A stretch of 61,279 bases of DNA, taken from Mycolicibacter nonchromogenicus. GTDB taxonomy: Bacteria > Actinomycetota > Actinomycetes > Mycobacteriales > Mycobacteriaceae. The notes beneath the pieces are model-generated. The model worked only from the letters and a program-made list of their open reading frames with translations, was not told the DNA's origin and ran no database searches. This document shows positions 7,974 to 19,089 of the stretch, one piece after another (the stretch's first letter is position 1; each line of letters starts with the position of its first letter). Where the stretch lies: contig NZ_LQPI01000021.1 of the NCBI RefSeq assembly GCF_002101775.1, positions 1 through 61,279 on the forward strand. Direction: 5' to 3'. A program made the position numbers and the translations under genes.

Positions 7974-8723
7974 GTGACCCGTCAGAGAATTCTCATCACT
8001 GGTGCCAGTTCAGGACTGGGTGCCGGCATGGCCCGCGCCTTTGCCGCCCAGGGACGTGACCTCGCTCTGTGTGCCCGCCGGACCGACCGGCTTGATGAAC
8101 TGAAAGCCGAACTGACGGACAAGTTTCCAGGAATCAAGGTTGCGGTCGCTGCGCTCGATGTAAATGACCACGACGAAATACCCAAGGTTTTCAACCACTT
8201 CGCCGCCGAGTTGGGCGGAATCGACCGGATCATCGTCAATGCCGGCGTCGGCAAGGGCGCTCCGCTGGGATCCGGCAAGCTGTGGGCCAACAAGGCAACC
8301 ATTGAGACGAACCTGGTCGCTGCACTGGTGCAGATCGAGACCGCGCTGGAGATATTCAAATCCGCCGGCAGCGGCCACCTGGTGTTGATCTCATCGGTGC
8401 TGGGCAACAAGGGCGTCCCAGGCGTCAAGGCCGCCTACGCCGCCAGCAAGGCGGGGGTGTCCTCGCTGGGGGAGTCGCTGCGCGCCGAGTATTCCCGCGG
8501 CCCGATCAAGGTGACCGTGCTGGAACCGGGCTACATCGAATCGGAGATGACCGCCAAATCGGCGTCCACCCTGCTGATGGTGGACAACGAATCCGGGGTC
8601 AAAGCCATGGTGCGTGCCATCGAACATGAGACCGGCCGGGCGGTGGTCCCGCCCTGGCCGTGGGTCCCGCTGGTCTGGCTGTTGCGGCGGATGCCGCCGC
8701 GGTACACGAAGCGCTTCGCCTGA
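7974..8723 (+). CDS. Short-chain dehydrogenase/reductase (Rv0945-like)
   Basis: 249 residues of classical SDR type. TGASSGLGAGMA near the N-terminus is the NAD(P)-binding glycine motif, ALDVND gives the adenine-ring Asp, IVNAGVG is the NAG motif, and the catalytic Ser (LISSVLG) and YAASK complete the active site. The RR/TD pattern after strand 2 (CARRTDRLDELKAEL) favours NADP(H). The C-terminus has a hydrophobic stretch followed by basic residues (PWVPLVWLLRRMPPRYTKRF), which may anchor it to the membrane. GTG start at 7974, probably leaderless. Substrate unknown. Confidence 0.9.
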   Translation: MTRQRILITGASSGLGAGMARAFAAQGRDLALCARRTDRLDELKAELTDKFPGIKVAVAALDVNDHDEIPKVFNHFAAELGGIDRIIVNAGVGKGAPLGSGKLWANKATIETNLVAALVQIETALEIFKSAGSGHLVLISSVLGNKGVPGVKAAYAASKAGVSSLGESLRAEYSRGPIKVTVLEPGYIESEMTAKSASTLLMVDNESGVKAMVRAIEHETGRAVVPPWPWVPLVWLLRRMPPRYTKRFA

Positions 8724-8726
8724 TCG

Positions 8727-10391
8727 CTAGGCCGGCCGGCCCCGCTCGGCACGATAACGACGCACCAGCGCGTCGGTGGAGCTGTCGGACTGAGGCGGTG
8801 GGGCGGCGTCGTCGGTGAGCACCGGCAGCAGCGCCTTGGCCTGCGTCTTGCCCAGCTCCACGCCCCACTGGTCGAAGGAGTCGATGCCCCACACCACCCC
8901 TTCGGTGAACACCTGATGTTCGTAGAGCGCGACCAGCTGGCCCACGGCGCAGGGCGTCAGCCGGGTGGCCAGAATCGAGGTCGTCGGGCGGTTGCCGGGC
9001 ATGACCTTGTGCGGCACGACATCTGCGGGTGTGCCTTCGGCGGCGATCTCCTCGGCGCTCTTGCCGAACGCCAGGACCTGGGTCTGGGCGAAGAAGTTGC
9101 TCATCAACAGGTCGTGCATGCTGCCGGTGCCGTCCGCGGTGGCCAGGTCGTCCACCGGTTGCGAGAAACCGATGAAGTCGGCCGGTATCAGCCGGGTGCC
9201 CTGGTGCAGCAATTGGTAGAACGCGTGCTGGCCGTTGGTTCCTGGCTCGCCCCAATAGATTTCACCGGTATCGGTGCTGACCGGAGTGCCGTCGGCGCGG
9301 GTCGACTTGCCGTTGGATTCCATGGTCAGCTGTTGCAGGTACGCGGCGAAGCGGTCCAGATCATTGGAGTAGGGAAGTACTGCGCGGGACTCGGCGCCGA
9401 AGAAGTTGGAATACCACAGACCGATCAGGCCCAGCAGTGCCGGTGCATTGGATTCCAAAGGCGCGGTACGGAAGTGCTCGTCGACGATATGGAAACCGGA
9501 CAAGAATTCCGCGAAGCGGTCCCGGCCGATGACGGCCATCACCGACAGGCCGATCGCCGAGTCCACCGAGTAGCGTCCGCCGACCCAGTCCCAGAATCCG
9601 AACATGTTCGCGGTGTCGATGCCGAACTCCTCCACCAGGGCAGCGTTGGTGGAGACCGCCACGAAATGTTTGGACACAGCCGCGTCACCGAGCGCGTCGG
9701 TGAGCCAGCGGCGGGCCGCGGTGGCGTTGGTCAGCGTCTCCAGCGTGGAGAACGTCTTGGAGGCGACGACGAAAAGCGTGGTGGCCGGGTCCAGGCCGGC
9801 CAGTTTCGCGGTCAGGTCGGCCGGGTCGACGTTGGAGACGAAGCGTGCCGAGATGCCGGCGTCGGCGTAGTGGCGCAACGCCCGGTCCACCATCACCGGG
9901 CCCAGGTCCGAGCCGCCGATACCGATATTGACCACGGTCTCGATGCGTTTCCCGGTGGCACCGGTCCATGCGCCGCTGCGCAACCGGTCGGTGAACTCGC
10001 CCATCGCGTCGAGCACGGCGTGGACGTCGGCGACGACATCCTGGCCGTCGACGTGCAGATCGGCGTTGCGCGGCAGCCGCAGCGCCGTGTGCAGCACCGC
10101 CCGATCCTCGGAGGTGTTGATGTGCGCCCCGGCGAACATCGCGTCGCGCCGGTCCTCCAGCCCGGCGGCGCGGGCCAGGTCGATCAGCAGGCGCACGGTC
10201 TCGTCGGTGATGCGGTGCTTGCTGTAGTCGATGTAGAGATCACCGACAGTGGCGGTGAACCGGCTGCCGCGCTCGGGATCGTCGGCGAAGAACTCACGCA
10301 GGTGCTTCTCGCCGATCTGCTGGTGATGCTTGCGCAACGCGTTCCAGGCCGGCGTGGTGGTGATGTCCGGGATCGGGGGAACGGGGCTCAT
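8727..10391 (-). CDS. pgi: Glucose-6-phosphate isomerase
   Basis: 554 residues, the usual length. It interconverts glucose-6-phosphate and fructose-6-phosphate in glycolysis/gluconeogenesis in the cytosol. Family signatures: [32 protein letters not shown] (PGI signature 1 region), [15 protein letters not shown], and [16 protein letters not shown] with the catalytic His. The gene converges with the SDR gene (3 nt between the stop codons). ATG at 10391. Confidence 0.97.
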   Translation of the reverse strand: MSPVPPIPDITTTPAWNALRKHHQQIGEKHLREFFADDPERGSRFTATVGDLYIDYSKHRITDETVRLLIDLARAAGLEDRRDAMFAGAHINTSEDRAVLHTALRLPRNADLHVDGQDVVADVHAVLDAMGEFTDRLRSGAWTGATGKRIETVVNIGIGGSDLGPVMVDRALRHYADAGISARFVSNVDPADLTAKLAGLDPATTLFVVASKTFSTLETLTNATAARRWLTDALGDAAVSKHFVAVSTNAALVEEFGIDTANMFGFWDWVGGRYSVDSAIGLSVMAVIGRDRFAEFLSGFHIVDEHFRTAPLESNAPALLGLIGLWYSNFFGAESRAVLPYSNDLDRFAAYLQQLTMESNGKSTRADGTPVSTDTGEIYWGEPGTNGQHAFYQLLHQGTRLIPADFIGFSQPVDDLATADGTGSMHDLLMSNFFAQTQVLAFGKSAEEIAAEGTPADVVPHKVMPGNRPTTSILATRLTPCAVGQLVALYEHQVFTEGVVWGIDSFDQWGVELGKTQAKALLPVLTDDAAPPPQSDSSTDALVRRYRAERGRPA

Positions 10392-10397
10392 ACCCCG

Positions 10398-10403
10398 ACA
10401 TTA
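10398..10403 (-). promoter_or_regulatory. -10 box of a likely leaderless pgi transcript
   Basis: On the minus strand TAATGT is followed by CGGGGT and the ATG of pgi. The 6-nt gap leaves room for transcription to begin at or next to the start codon. Confidence 0.45.
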
Positions 10404-10479
10404 GCGGCGGGTCGCCGTCGACGGTGCGGCACCGGATGGCCCGTGTCGGCCGCAGGCGCGGAGGAACCGCCGCAGCTGC

Positions 10480-10743
10480 CTAGTGGCCGAGTCGGCCGCG
10501 GCCGAGCCGCAGCAGCAACATGGCCAGATCCTTGCCGTCCTGGCCGAGCTCGCTGTAACGCTCGATGACCTTCATCTCGCGGCTGTGCACCAGACGGGTG
10601 CCGCCGGATGCCATCCGGGCCTTGCCGATCTCCTGCGAGATTTCGGTGCGGCGCTTCACCGCGGCCAGGATCTCGGCGTCGAGCCGGTCGATCTCCTGGC
10701 GCAGCTCGTCAATGTCGGGCAGCTGTTGGGGTTGGGCAGACAT
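10480..10743 (-). CDS. Chorismate mutase, AroQ delta type (Rv0948c-like)
   Basis: 87 residues, all helical. It converts chorismate to prephenate for Phe/Tyr synthesis. LRQEIDRLDAEILAAVKRR and the following helix carry the conserved Arg/Glu active-site pattern. The C-terminus RLGRGRLGH matches the M. tuberculosis enzyme, whose tail contacts DAHP synthase to boost its weak activity. ATG at 10743 with GGAG upstream; a 13-codon ORF ends 2 nt before it. The long leader with a hairpin may matter for control. Confidence 0.92.
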   Translation of the reverse strand: MSAQPQQLPDIDELRQEIDRLDAEILAAVKRRTEISQEIGKARMASGGTRLVHSREMKVIERYSELGQDGKDLAMLLLRLGRGRLGH

Positions 10744-10745
10744 GA

Positions 10746-10846
10746 TCAAAACTCCAGGTTCTCGCTGTTGGTGGTTTCTGGTCCCATCGGCGATCCGGCC
10801 TCACACAACAGACGAGCCCCGGGCCGACGAAGCGGACCGCGGGGCT
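10746..10846 (-). promoter_or_regulatory. Chorismate mutase leader: GC hairpin and a 13-codon upstream ORF
   Basis: Read on the minus strand, AGCCCCG at 10846-10840 pairs with CGGGGCT at 10821-10815, extended by a bulged inner stem, which gives a terminator-like hairpin without a U-tract. Downstream of it a short ORF (ATG 10787 to TGA 10746; peptide MGPETTNSENLEF) ends 2 nt before the chorismate mutase ATG. The peptide is not rich in aromatic codons, so classical Phe/Tyr attenuation is not supported, but coupling or hairpin-based control is possible. Confidence 0.4.
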
Positions 10847-11000
10847 TGGCGTTGCAGCTAACCCACGGGCACCGCTTGGGAGTGCCCATAAAATGTGGGG
10901 GAGCAAAATCGACGCTGCATGTCGAGCACGCACCGAGTCTGCCACTAAGGGCAGTGCCAGCGCAAAGACTGTCGCCGGGCGGCGGTACGTTGGGGACGCT

Positions 11001-13334
11001 ATGAGCTTGCACGCCAGTCCGCAGACCGATCACCTCCTCGATGGCCTCAACCCGCAGCAGCGCCGAGCCGTGCTGCACGAGGGCTCCCCGCTCCTGATCG
11101 TGGCCGGGGCCGGCTCGGGCAAGACCGCGGTACTCACCCGGCGCATCGCCTATCTGCTGGCGGCCCGCGACGTCGGGGTGGGCCAGATCCTGGCCATCAC
11201 CTTCACCAACAAGGCCGCCGCCGAGATGCGTGAGCGGGTGTCGAGCCTCGTCGGCCCCCGCGCCCGGGTGATGTGGGTGTCGACGTTTCACTCCACCTGC
11301 GTGCGGATCCTGCGAAACCAGGCCTCGGTGGTCCCGGGCCTGAACTCGAATTTCTCGATCTACGACGCCGACGATTCGCGGCGGCTGCTGCTGATGATCG
11401 GCCGGGACATGGGGCTGGACGTCAAGCGGCACTCGCCGCGGCTGCTGGCCAATGCGATCTCCAACCTCAAGAACGAACTGATCGACCCGGACCGGGCGCT
11501 GGCCGATCTCACCGAGAGCTCCGATGATCTGAGCCGGGTGGTGGCCGCGGTCTACGCCGAGTATCAGCGCCGGCTGCGCTCGGCCAACGCGCTGGACTTC
11601 GACGACCTGATCGGCGAGACGGTCGCGATACTGCAGGCGTTTCCGGAGATCGCCCAGCACTACCGGCGCCGCTTCCGCCACATCCTGGTCGACGAGTATC
11701 AGGACACCAACCATGCCCAGTACATGCTGGTGCGCGAGCTCGCGGGGCACGGCGGTTCAGCGCGGGAACCCGGCCGCAACGGCGACTCGGACATCCCCCC
11801 GGCGGAGCTGTGTGTGGTCGGTGACGCGGATCAGTCGATCTACGCCTTCCGCGGCGCCACCATCCGCAACATCGAGGATTTCGAGCGCGACTATCCCGAC
11901 GCGACCACCATCCTGTTGGAACAGAACTACCGCTCGACGCAGAACATTCTCTCGGCGGCCAACGCGGTGATCGCCTACAACTCCGGGCGTCGGGAGAAGC
12001 GATTGTGGACCGACGCCGGTGACGGCGAGCTGATCGTCGGTTACGTCGCCGACAACGAACACGACGAGGCGCGGTTCGTCGCCCAGGAGATCGACGAGCT
12101 GACCGATGGCGGCACGGTCAACTACAGCGACATCGCGGTGTTCTACCGCACCAATAACGCGTCGCGGTCGCTGGAAGAGGTGTTCATCCGCAGCGGCATC
12201 CCGTACAAAGTCGTTGGCGGCGTGCGCTTCTACGAACGCAAAGAGATCCGCGACATCATCGCCTACCTGCGAGTGCTCGACAATCCGGGTGATGCGGTGA
12301 GCCTGCGGCGCATCCTCAACACCCCACGCCGCGGCATCGGTGACCGTGCGGAGGCGTGTGTCGCGGTGCACGCGGAGAACACCGGCACCGGATTCGCCGC
12401 CGCGCTGGCCGCCGCCGCCGAGGGCGGCGTACCGATGCTCAACAGCCGCTCGCAGAACGCGATCGCGGCGTTCGTGGCGATGCTCGACGAGCTACGGGCG
12501 CACCTGAACACCTGCGACGACGACCTCGGCGGTCTGGTGGAGATGGTGCTGGACCGCACCGGTTACCGTGCCGAGCTGGAGGCCTCGACCGATCCGCAGG
12601 ATCTGGCCCGTCTGGACAACATCAACGAACTCGTCAGCGTCGCACACGAATTCAGCATTGACCGGGCCAATGCGCTCGCCGATCAGGGCGGCGGCCTCGA
12701 GGAGGAGGACGTGCCTGACGTCGGGGTGTTGGCGGCGTTTCTGGAGCGGGTCTCGCTGATCGCCGACACCGACGAGATCCCCGAGCACGGGGCAGGCATG
12801 GTCACGCTGATGACATTGCACACCGCCAAGGGACTGGAGTTCCCGGTGGTGTTCGTCGTCGGCTGGGAGGACGGCATGTTCCCGCACATGCGCTCGCTGG
12901 GCGATGCCCGCGAGCTGTCCGAGGAACGCCGGCTGGCCTACGTCGGCCTGACCCGGGCGCGGCAACGGCTGTACCTGAGCCGGGCCAAGGTGCGCTCGTC
13001 GTGGGGTCAGCCCATGCTGAACCCGGAGTCGCGATTCCTGCGGGAGATCCCGCAGCACCTCATCGACTGGCGACGGACCGATGTCACCGCCGCGCCGAGT
13101 GCTCCGGTCAGCGGCGCCGGCCGGTTCGGAACCCCGCGACCGGCACCGAGCCGATCAGGCAACCGGCCGTTGCTGGTGCTGGCGCCGGGGGATCGCGTGA
13201 CGCACGACAAGTACGGCCTGGGCCGGGTGGAGGAAGTCTCGGGGGTGGGGGAGTCGGCTATGTCGCTGATCGACTTCGGCAGTTCCGGGCGGGTCAAGCT
13301 GATGCACAACCATGCGCCGGTGACCAAGCTCTAG
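11001..13334 (+). CDS. uvrD1: ATP-dependent DNA helicase UvrD1/PcrA
   Basis: 777 residues, the size of mycobacterial UvrD1. An SF1A 3'-5' helicase for nucleotide excision repair; in mycobacteria it also works with Ku. Motif I AGAGSGKTAVLTRR near residues 36-49, motif Ia ITFTNKAAAEM, motif II VDEYQDTN, motif III GDADQSIYAFRGA, motif IV QNYRS, motif V TLHTAKGLEFPVVFV and motif VI RRLAYVGLTRARQRL are all present. The C-terminal tail (GDRVTHDKYGLGRVEEVSG) is the tudor-like RNA-polymerase-binding module of PcrA. ATG 11001 lies 9 nt after a TACGTT box. Confidence 0.96.
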   Translation: MSLHASPQTDHLLDGLNPQQRRAVLHEGSPLLIVAGAGSGKTAVLTRRIAYLLAARDVGVGQILAITFTNKAAAEMRERVSSLVGPRARVMWVSTFHSTCVRILRNQASVVPGLNSNFSIYDADDSRRLLLMIGRDMGLDVKRHSPRLLANAISNLKNELIDPDRALADLTESSDDLSRVVAAVYAEYQRRLRSANALDFDDLIGETVAILQAFPEIAQHYRRRFRHILVDEYQDTNHAQYMLVRELAGHGGSAREPGRNGDSDIPPAELCVVGDADQSIYAFRGATIRNIEDFERDYPDATTILLEQNYRSTQNILSAANAVIAYNSGRREKRLWTDAGDGELIVGYVADNEHDEARFVAQEIDELTDGGTVNYSDIAVFYRTNNASRSLEEVFIRSGIPYKVVGGVRFYERKEIRDIIAYLRVLDNPGDAVSLRRILNTPRRGIGDRAEACVAVHAENTGTGFAAALAAAAEGGVPMLNSRSQNAIAAFVAMLDELRAHLNTCDDDLGGLVEMVLDRTGYRAELEASTDPQDLARLDNINELVSVAHEFSIDRANALADQGGGLEEEDVPDVGVLAAFLERVSLIADTDEIPEHGAGMVTLMTLHTAKGLEFPVVFVVGWEDGMFPHMRSLGDARELSEERRLAYVGLTRARQRLYLSRAKVRSSWGQPMLNPESRFLREIPQHLIDWRRTDVTAAPSAPVSGAGRFGTPRPAPSRSGNRPLLVLAPGDRVTHDKYGLGRVEEVSGVGESAMSLIDFGSSGRVKLMHNHAPVTKL

Positions 13335-13342
13335 GGAAGCCT

Positions 13343-13897
13343 TTAAGGGCCGAACAGCCAGCGTCTGGTCTGCGGGTGCAGTGCCGTCGCGACGGTGGCG
13401 ATCTGAATGACCGGGATGACGTGCACGATCCCCGGCACCCGGGCGCCTGCCAGGAACAGACTGCCGTACGTCAGCAGCGCGACCACCGCCCCGACCGCGA
13501 TCAGATAGCGGCCGAGCCCACGCCGCAGCAGCAGCATGATCACGCCGGACAGCGTCGTCCCGGCGAACACCAGGCTCAAGAAGCCCACCGCGACGCAGAA
13601 CAGTCGGTCGGTCTGCCACCAGCTGGCGATCAGATCGGTGGACACCACTGAGGTGGCCCAACAGCCGACCAGGGCGAGCACACAGGCGCTGATCGCGACG
13701 CCGGCTGACGGGTCTGGCGACGGCAATGCCGCCCGGCCGGGCTGGATGGCCGGCGGTATCCGCTCGGAGTTGGTGACGATCGGGATGGCGCCGGTGGGTG
13801 CCCGGCGGATGATGCGACTGGGAGGACTCGCCGGAGCGATCCCGGGCGGCCTGGAGGGACTGGCGCCGGTGGGTGGCTGGTGGCGGTCGCTCACCAC
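13343..13897 (-). CDS. Proline-rich integral membrane protein, unknown function
   Basis: 184 residues. The first 65 are polar, Pro/Ser/Arg-rich and probably cytosolic. Four hydrophobic segments follow (GVAISACVLALVGCWA; LFCVAVGFLSLVFAGTTLSGVIMLLL; YLIAVGAVVALLTYGSLFLA; IVHVIPVIQIATVATAL). Two consecutive GTG codons (13897, 13894) are possible starts. It converges with uvrD1. The layout, a disordered Pro-rich N-terminus plus 3-4 TM helices, is common among uncharacterised mycobacterial membrane proteins; no function can be assigned. Confidence 0.75.
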   Translation of the reverse strand: MVSDRHQPPTGASPSRPPGIAPASPPSRIIRRAPTGAIPIVTNSERIPPAIQPGRAALPSPDPSAGVAISACVLALVGCWATSVVSTDLIASWWQTDRLFCVAVGFLSLVFAGTTLSGVIMLLLRRGLGRYLIAVGAVVALLTYGSLFLAGARVPGIVHVIPVIQIATVATALHPQTRRWLFGP

Positions 13898-13947
13898 TTC
13901 AGGCTAGCGGCGACTGCAAGCGACCGCGCCAGCTCGAATCCGTGGTA

Positions 13948-14964
13948 CTAGGCGAAGTTGATTCCGCGCTTGGCGAGCCAGGACGTCGGGTCGATACGGC
14001 TGGTGCCGTTCTGCAGCACCTCGAAGTGCAGATGCGGCCCGGTCGAGTAACCGCGGTTGCCCATCTCGGCGATCTGGTCGCCGGCCATCACGTGCTCGCC
14101 GACGCTGACCAGCGACCGGTTGATGTGACCGTAGAGGGTGACGGTGCCGTCGGAGTGGCGCAACTTGACCAGCATGCCGTAACCGGCGCTGGGGCCCGAC
14201 TCGATCACCACACCGTCGGAAGCCGCCAGGATCGGGGTGCCGATGGCATTGGCGATGTCGATGCCGGCGTGCAGCACGCCCCAGCGGTAGCCGAAGTTCG
14301 ACGTGAACGCGCCCTGCGTCGGTGCGACGAACAGCGGGCGCTGCAGTCGGGCCTCACGCTCGGCGCGCTCCTGCGCGAACGCCATGCCCTTGGCCAGCTC
14401 CTCGTTGTGCATGACGACGTTGGCGGCAGCTTTGACCGTGATCATCTGCAGGCCGTGGCTGGACGTGGTGGTGGTGGCGTCGTTCAGCATTGTCTTGCTG
14501 GAGGCCAGCACCGCGGGACGCGCAACGGTCTCGTCGGACTGATGGGTGGCGGCGTGTGCGGCCGCGGCGGCCGCACCGGCGGCCATCGCCGCGATCATCA
14601 CGCGGCTCTTGGCGGCACTGGCGGGCTGGCGGTGCCTACCGCGACGCGGGGGCAGCTGGGCCGCCTCGTGCGGACGGTAGTAGCTCTGCGAGTAGTCGTC
14701 GCGCGGGAACGCCAGCTGTAGGACCGGCATGTTGTCCGTGTCGGTCATGTCGTCGAGCTCGGGGGCCAGCAGCACATCAGACGCCTCGTCGAACACTTCG
14801 TCGCCGAACGCATCTTCGGGCCAGCCGAACTCGTTGAACGGAATGATGTCGGTGACCTCGGTGGGGCTGACTACCGACGATCTGCGGGCAGCTCCTTGGG
14901 CACCGTGCCGACGTCGAGGGAGGGCCCCGCCGTAACCCGAACGCATCGGTGCACCGTGCTGCAT
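13948..14964 (-). CDS. M23-family zinc metallopeptidase (Rv0950c-like)
   Basis: 338 residues. The C-terminal LytM/M23 domain has all metal and catalytic positions: HAGID (His about 232, Asp about 236), GHI, and HLHFEV near 311-316, with a GYSTGPHLHF context. Such enzymes cut peptidoglycan peptides. The first 100 residues are polar and Asp-rich, followed by an Ala-rich hydrophobic segment (VMIAAMAAGAAAAAAHAA) that can act as a membrane anchor. ATG 14964 is chosen over an in-frame TTG one codon upstream. The upstream intergenic (14965-15233) also holds the sucC promoter region; a TATAAC-like -10 box for this gene is at about 15000. Confidence 0.9.
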   Translation of the reverse strand: MQHGAPMRSGYGGALPRRRHGAQGAARRSSVVSPTEVTDIIPFNEFGWPEDAFGDEVFDEASDVLLAPELDDMTDTDNMPVLQLAFPRDDYSQSYYRPHEAAQLPPRRGRHRQPASAAKSRVMIAAMAAGAAAAAAHAATHQSDETVARPAVLASSKTMLNDATTTTSSHGLQMITVKAAANVVMHNEELAKGMAFAQERAEREARLQRPLFVAPTQGAFTSNFGYRWGVLHAGIDIANAIGTPILAASDGVVIESGPSAGYGMLVKLRHSDGTVTLYGHINRSLVSVGEHVMAGDQIAEMGNRGYSTGPHLHFEVLQNGTSRIDPTSWLAKRGINFA

Positions 14965-15233
14965 CAACCTGGAAGTTCCTCTGGTCGTGATCAGAACGTT
15001 ATAAAGAGCTGGACTTGGTGACGGTAACCACTCCCGCTGGGGCGTGGCAAGCTATCGATCAAATCCACCCGCTAATGTGAAACGAATCACGTTTTACGGG
15101 CGGTGAGATGTGCCACAGCAGTGGTATGCGAGGAGGGAACGCCGCCGCACTGTCGATACAGTGCCTCGGGAGCAAAATCCGCACAATCCGACAGCGCCGG
15201 CTTGCCGGCGACCCGCAATAAGACAGTGAGCCC

Positions 15234-16409
<1,176 letters not shown>

Positions 16410-16412
16410 GTC

Positions 16413-17315
<903 letters not shown>

Positions 17316-17327
17316 GAGTTTCTTGGC

Positions 17328-17387
17328 GCGAGCAGACGCAGGATCGCGCGAAAGCTGTTCTGACAGCGCGCTTCTGCGTCTGCTCGC
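17328..17387. terminator. Large inverted repeat after sucD (terminator-like, dispersed-repeat look)
   Basis: GCGAGCAGACGCAG at 17328-17341 pairs perfectly with CTGCGTCTGCTCGC at 17374-17387 (14 bp). Inside, a GCGCG/CGCGC stem could extend the structure. There is no T-tract, as is common for mycobacterial terminators. The arm shares the pattern AGCAG..CAG.ATCGC with the stem after rplO, suggesting a mobile or recurrent palindromic unit reused as a terminator. Confidence 0.6.
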
Positions 17388-17404
17388 CATAGAAGGATGA
17401 GCAC

Positions 17405-18937
17405 ATGAGTATCGACCCCCGCACTCCCGTCGTCGTCGGCGTCGGCCAGGCCGCCGAGCGCATCGACGACGCCGACTACCGCGCGATGTCGCCGGTGGAG
17501 CTGGCCGCTGCCGCTGCTCAGGCGGCGCTGGCGGACTGTGGGGCAAGCGCCGCCCAGGTCGCGTCGGCCATCGACACCGTGGTCGCCACCCGCCAGTTCG
17601 AGATTTCCATCCCGAATACCCCAGCGCCGCTGGGGAAGTCGAACAACTTCCCGCGGTCGGTGGCGCGCCGGATCGACGCGGACCCGGCACGCGCAATCTT
17701 GGACAAGGTGGGCGGGCAGGGGCCGCAGGCGCTGCTGACCGAATTCGCCGGCGAGATCGTGGCCGGCGCCGCAGATGTGGTGCTGCTGTGCGGATCCGAC
17801 GCGACCTCGACGTTGCGTCACTTTGCCAAGGCCGACAAGAAGCCGGATTTCAACGAGACCGTCGAGGGCCAGTTCGAAGACCGCGGCTACGGCCTGGAGG
17901 ATTTCGTCGAGAAGTACACCGTGGTGCACGGGCTGACCAGCCCAGCGGTGCAGTACGGCTTGTTGGAGAACGCCCGCCGGGCCCGCTTGGGCCGCAGCAC
18001 CGCCGACTACCTGCAGGCCATGGGCGAGCTGTTCGCCCCCATGACCAAAATCGCGGCCAAGAACCCGTTCTCGGCCTCGCCGGTGGAGCGGTCGGTCGAT
18101 GAGCTGATCACGATCAGCACCGAGAACCGGATGATCTGCGACCCGTACCCGCGGCTGCTGGTGGCGCGCGATCAGGTCAACCAGGGCGCTGCGGTGCTGG
18201 TGATGTCGGTGGAGGCCGCCCAATGCCTGGGCGTGCCCGAAGACCGCTGGGTGTACCTGCACGGTCACGCCGCACTGCGTTCCCAGCGTTTGCTGGATCG
18301 CGAGGACTTAAGCGGCTACCCGGCCGCGGTGACGGCCACCACCGAGGCGCTCGAGATGGCCGGGATCGGCTTCGACGACATCGCCGCCATGGACCTCTAC
18401 AGCTGCTTCCCGGTGCCGGTGTTCGCCATCTGCGACGCCTTCGGTCTGTCCGCCGACGACCCACGCGGCTTGACCCTGACCGGTGGGCTGCCCTTCTTCG
18501 GCGGTGCCGGCAACAACTATTCGATGCACGCGATCGCCGAGGCCGTCGCCGCGGCGCGGAGCGTCCCCGGGCAGTTCACCTATGTCGGGGCCAACGGCGG
18601 AATGATGAGCAAGTACGCGGCCGGGGTGTATTCGACCACTCCGGTGGCTTGGACGCCGGATCGCAGTGCCGAACTGCAGCCGCAGATCGATGCCGCGGCC
18701 ACCGTGCCGGTCACCGAGAAGGCCGAGGGCCCGGCCACCATCGAGACCTACAGCGTCCGCTACGACTGGAAGACCCGCACCGGGATCATCATCGGCCGCC
18801 TCGACGCCGACGGCACCCGGTTCCTGGCGACCACCGAAGACGAAGACCTGGTGGCGTTGTTGTCCGACGGCGAGCCGCTGGGCGCGCCGGTGACGGTGCA
18901 CGCGTTCGACTACGGCAACCGCTGCTCTCTGCGCTGA
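17405..18937 (+). CDS. Thiolase-like protein (SCP2/TLP1 type) lacking the usual catalytic Cys
   Basis: 510 residues. The thiolase fold is recognisable (TPVVVGVGQAAERIDD; DLYSCFPVPVFAICDAFGL; LTGGLPFFGGAGNNYSMHAI). Where biosynthetic and degradative thiolases carry the acyl-accepting Cys of a 'xxCxSG' loop, the sequence reads LDKVGGQGPQALL (about 99-111). A C-terminal extension of about 90 residues (TIETYSVRYDWKTRTGIIIG) looks like an OB-fold-type domain, as in mycobacterial TLP1 proteins. It may bind acyl-CoA without normal thiolase turnover. It stands between sucCD and the LLM gene; M. tuberculosis H37Rv lacks it at this place. Confidence 0.82.
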   Translation: MSIDPRTPVVVGVGQAAERIDDADYRAMSPVELAAAAAQAALADCGASAAQVASAIDTVVATRQFEISIPNTPAPLGKSNNFPRSVARRIDADPARAILDKVGGQGPQALLTEFAGEIVAGAADVVLLCGSDATSTLRHFAKADKKPDFNETVEGQFEDRGYGLEDFVEKYTVVHGLTSPAVQYGLLENARRARLGRSTADYLQAMGELFAPMTKIAAKNPFSASPVERSVDELITISTENRMICDPYPRLLVARDQVNQGAAVLVMSVEAAQCLGVPEDRWVYLHGHAALRSQRLLDREDLSGYPAAVTATTEALEMAGIGFDDIAAMDLYSCFPVPVFAICDAFGLSADDPRGLTLTGGLPFFGGAGNNYSMHAIAEAVAAARSVPGQFTYVGANGGMMSKYAAGVYSTTPVAWTPDRSAELQPQIDAAATVPVTEKAEGPATIETYSVRYDWKTRTGIIIGRLDADGTRFLATTEDEDLVALLSDGEPLGAPVTVHAFDYGNRCSLR

Positions 18938-18944
18938 CGTTCGC

Positions 18945-19052
18945 GGGGCACGGCGCGTGGGGCACGGTGCGTGGGTGCCCGTGTCACGGCCGCGAGGGTG
19001 CACAGAATGACAGCGCCAACGGCGTGTCGGCGTACAGACACGCACGTTCGCG
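18945..19052. repeat. Tandem 14-bp repeat and nested palindromes after the thiolase-like gene
   Basis: GGGGCACGGCGCGT (18945-18958) and GGGGCACGGTGCGT (18959-18972) are tandem 14-mers differing at one base. Further right, CGCGAGGGTGC (18991-19001) and GCACGTTCGCG (19042-19052) form an imperfect inverted repeat enclosing the hairpin GCGTGTC-GACACGC (19022-19028 / 19037-19043). It lies between two convergent genes, and probably acts as a bidirectional terminator or is a dispersed intergenic palindrome. Confidence 0.5.
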
Positions 19053-19089
19053 CGAAATCGGGGCGCGCGAAATGGGGTGGGGGCGCGGG

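Noticed and set aside
8916..10568. A 550-codon frame antisense to pgi
   Set aside because: Shadow of pgi; no start signal and it crosses the pgi promoter.
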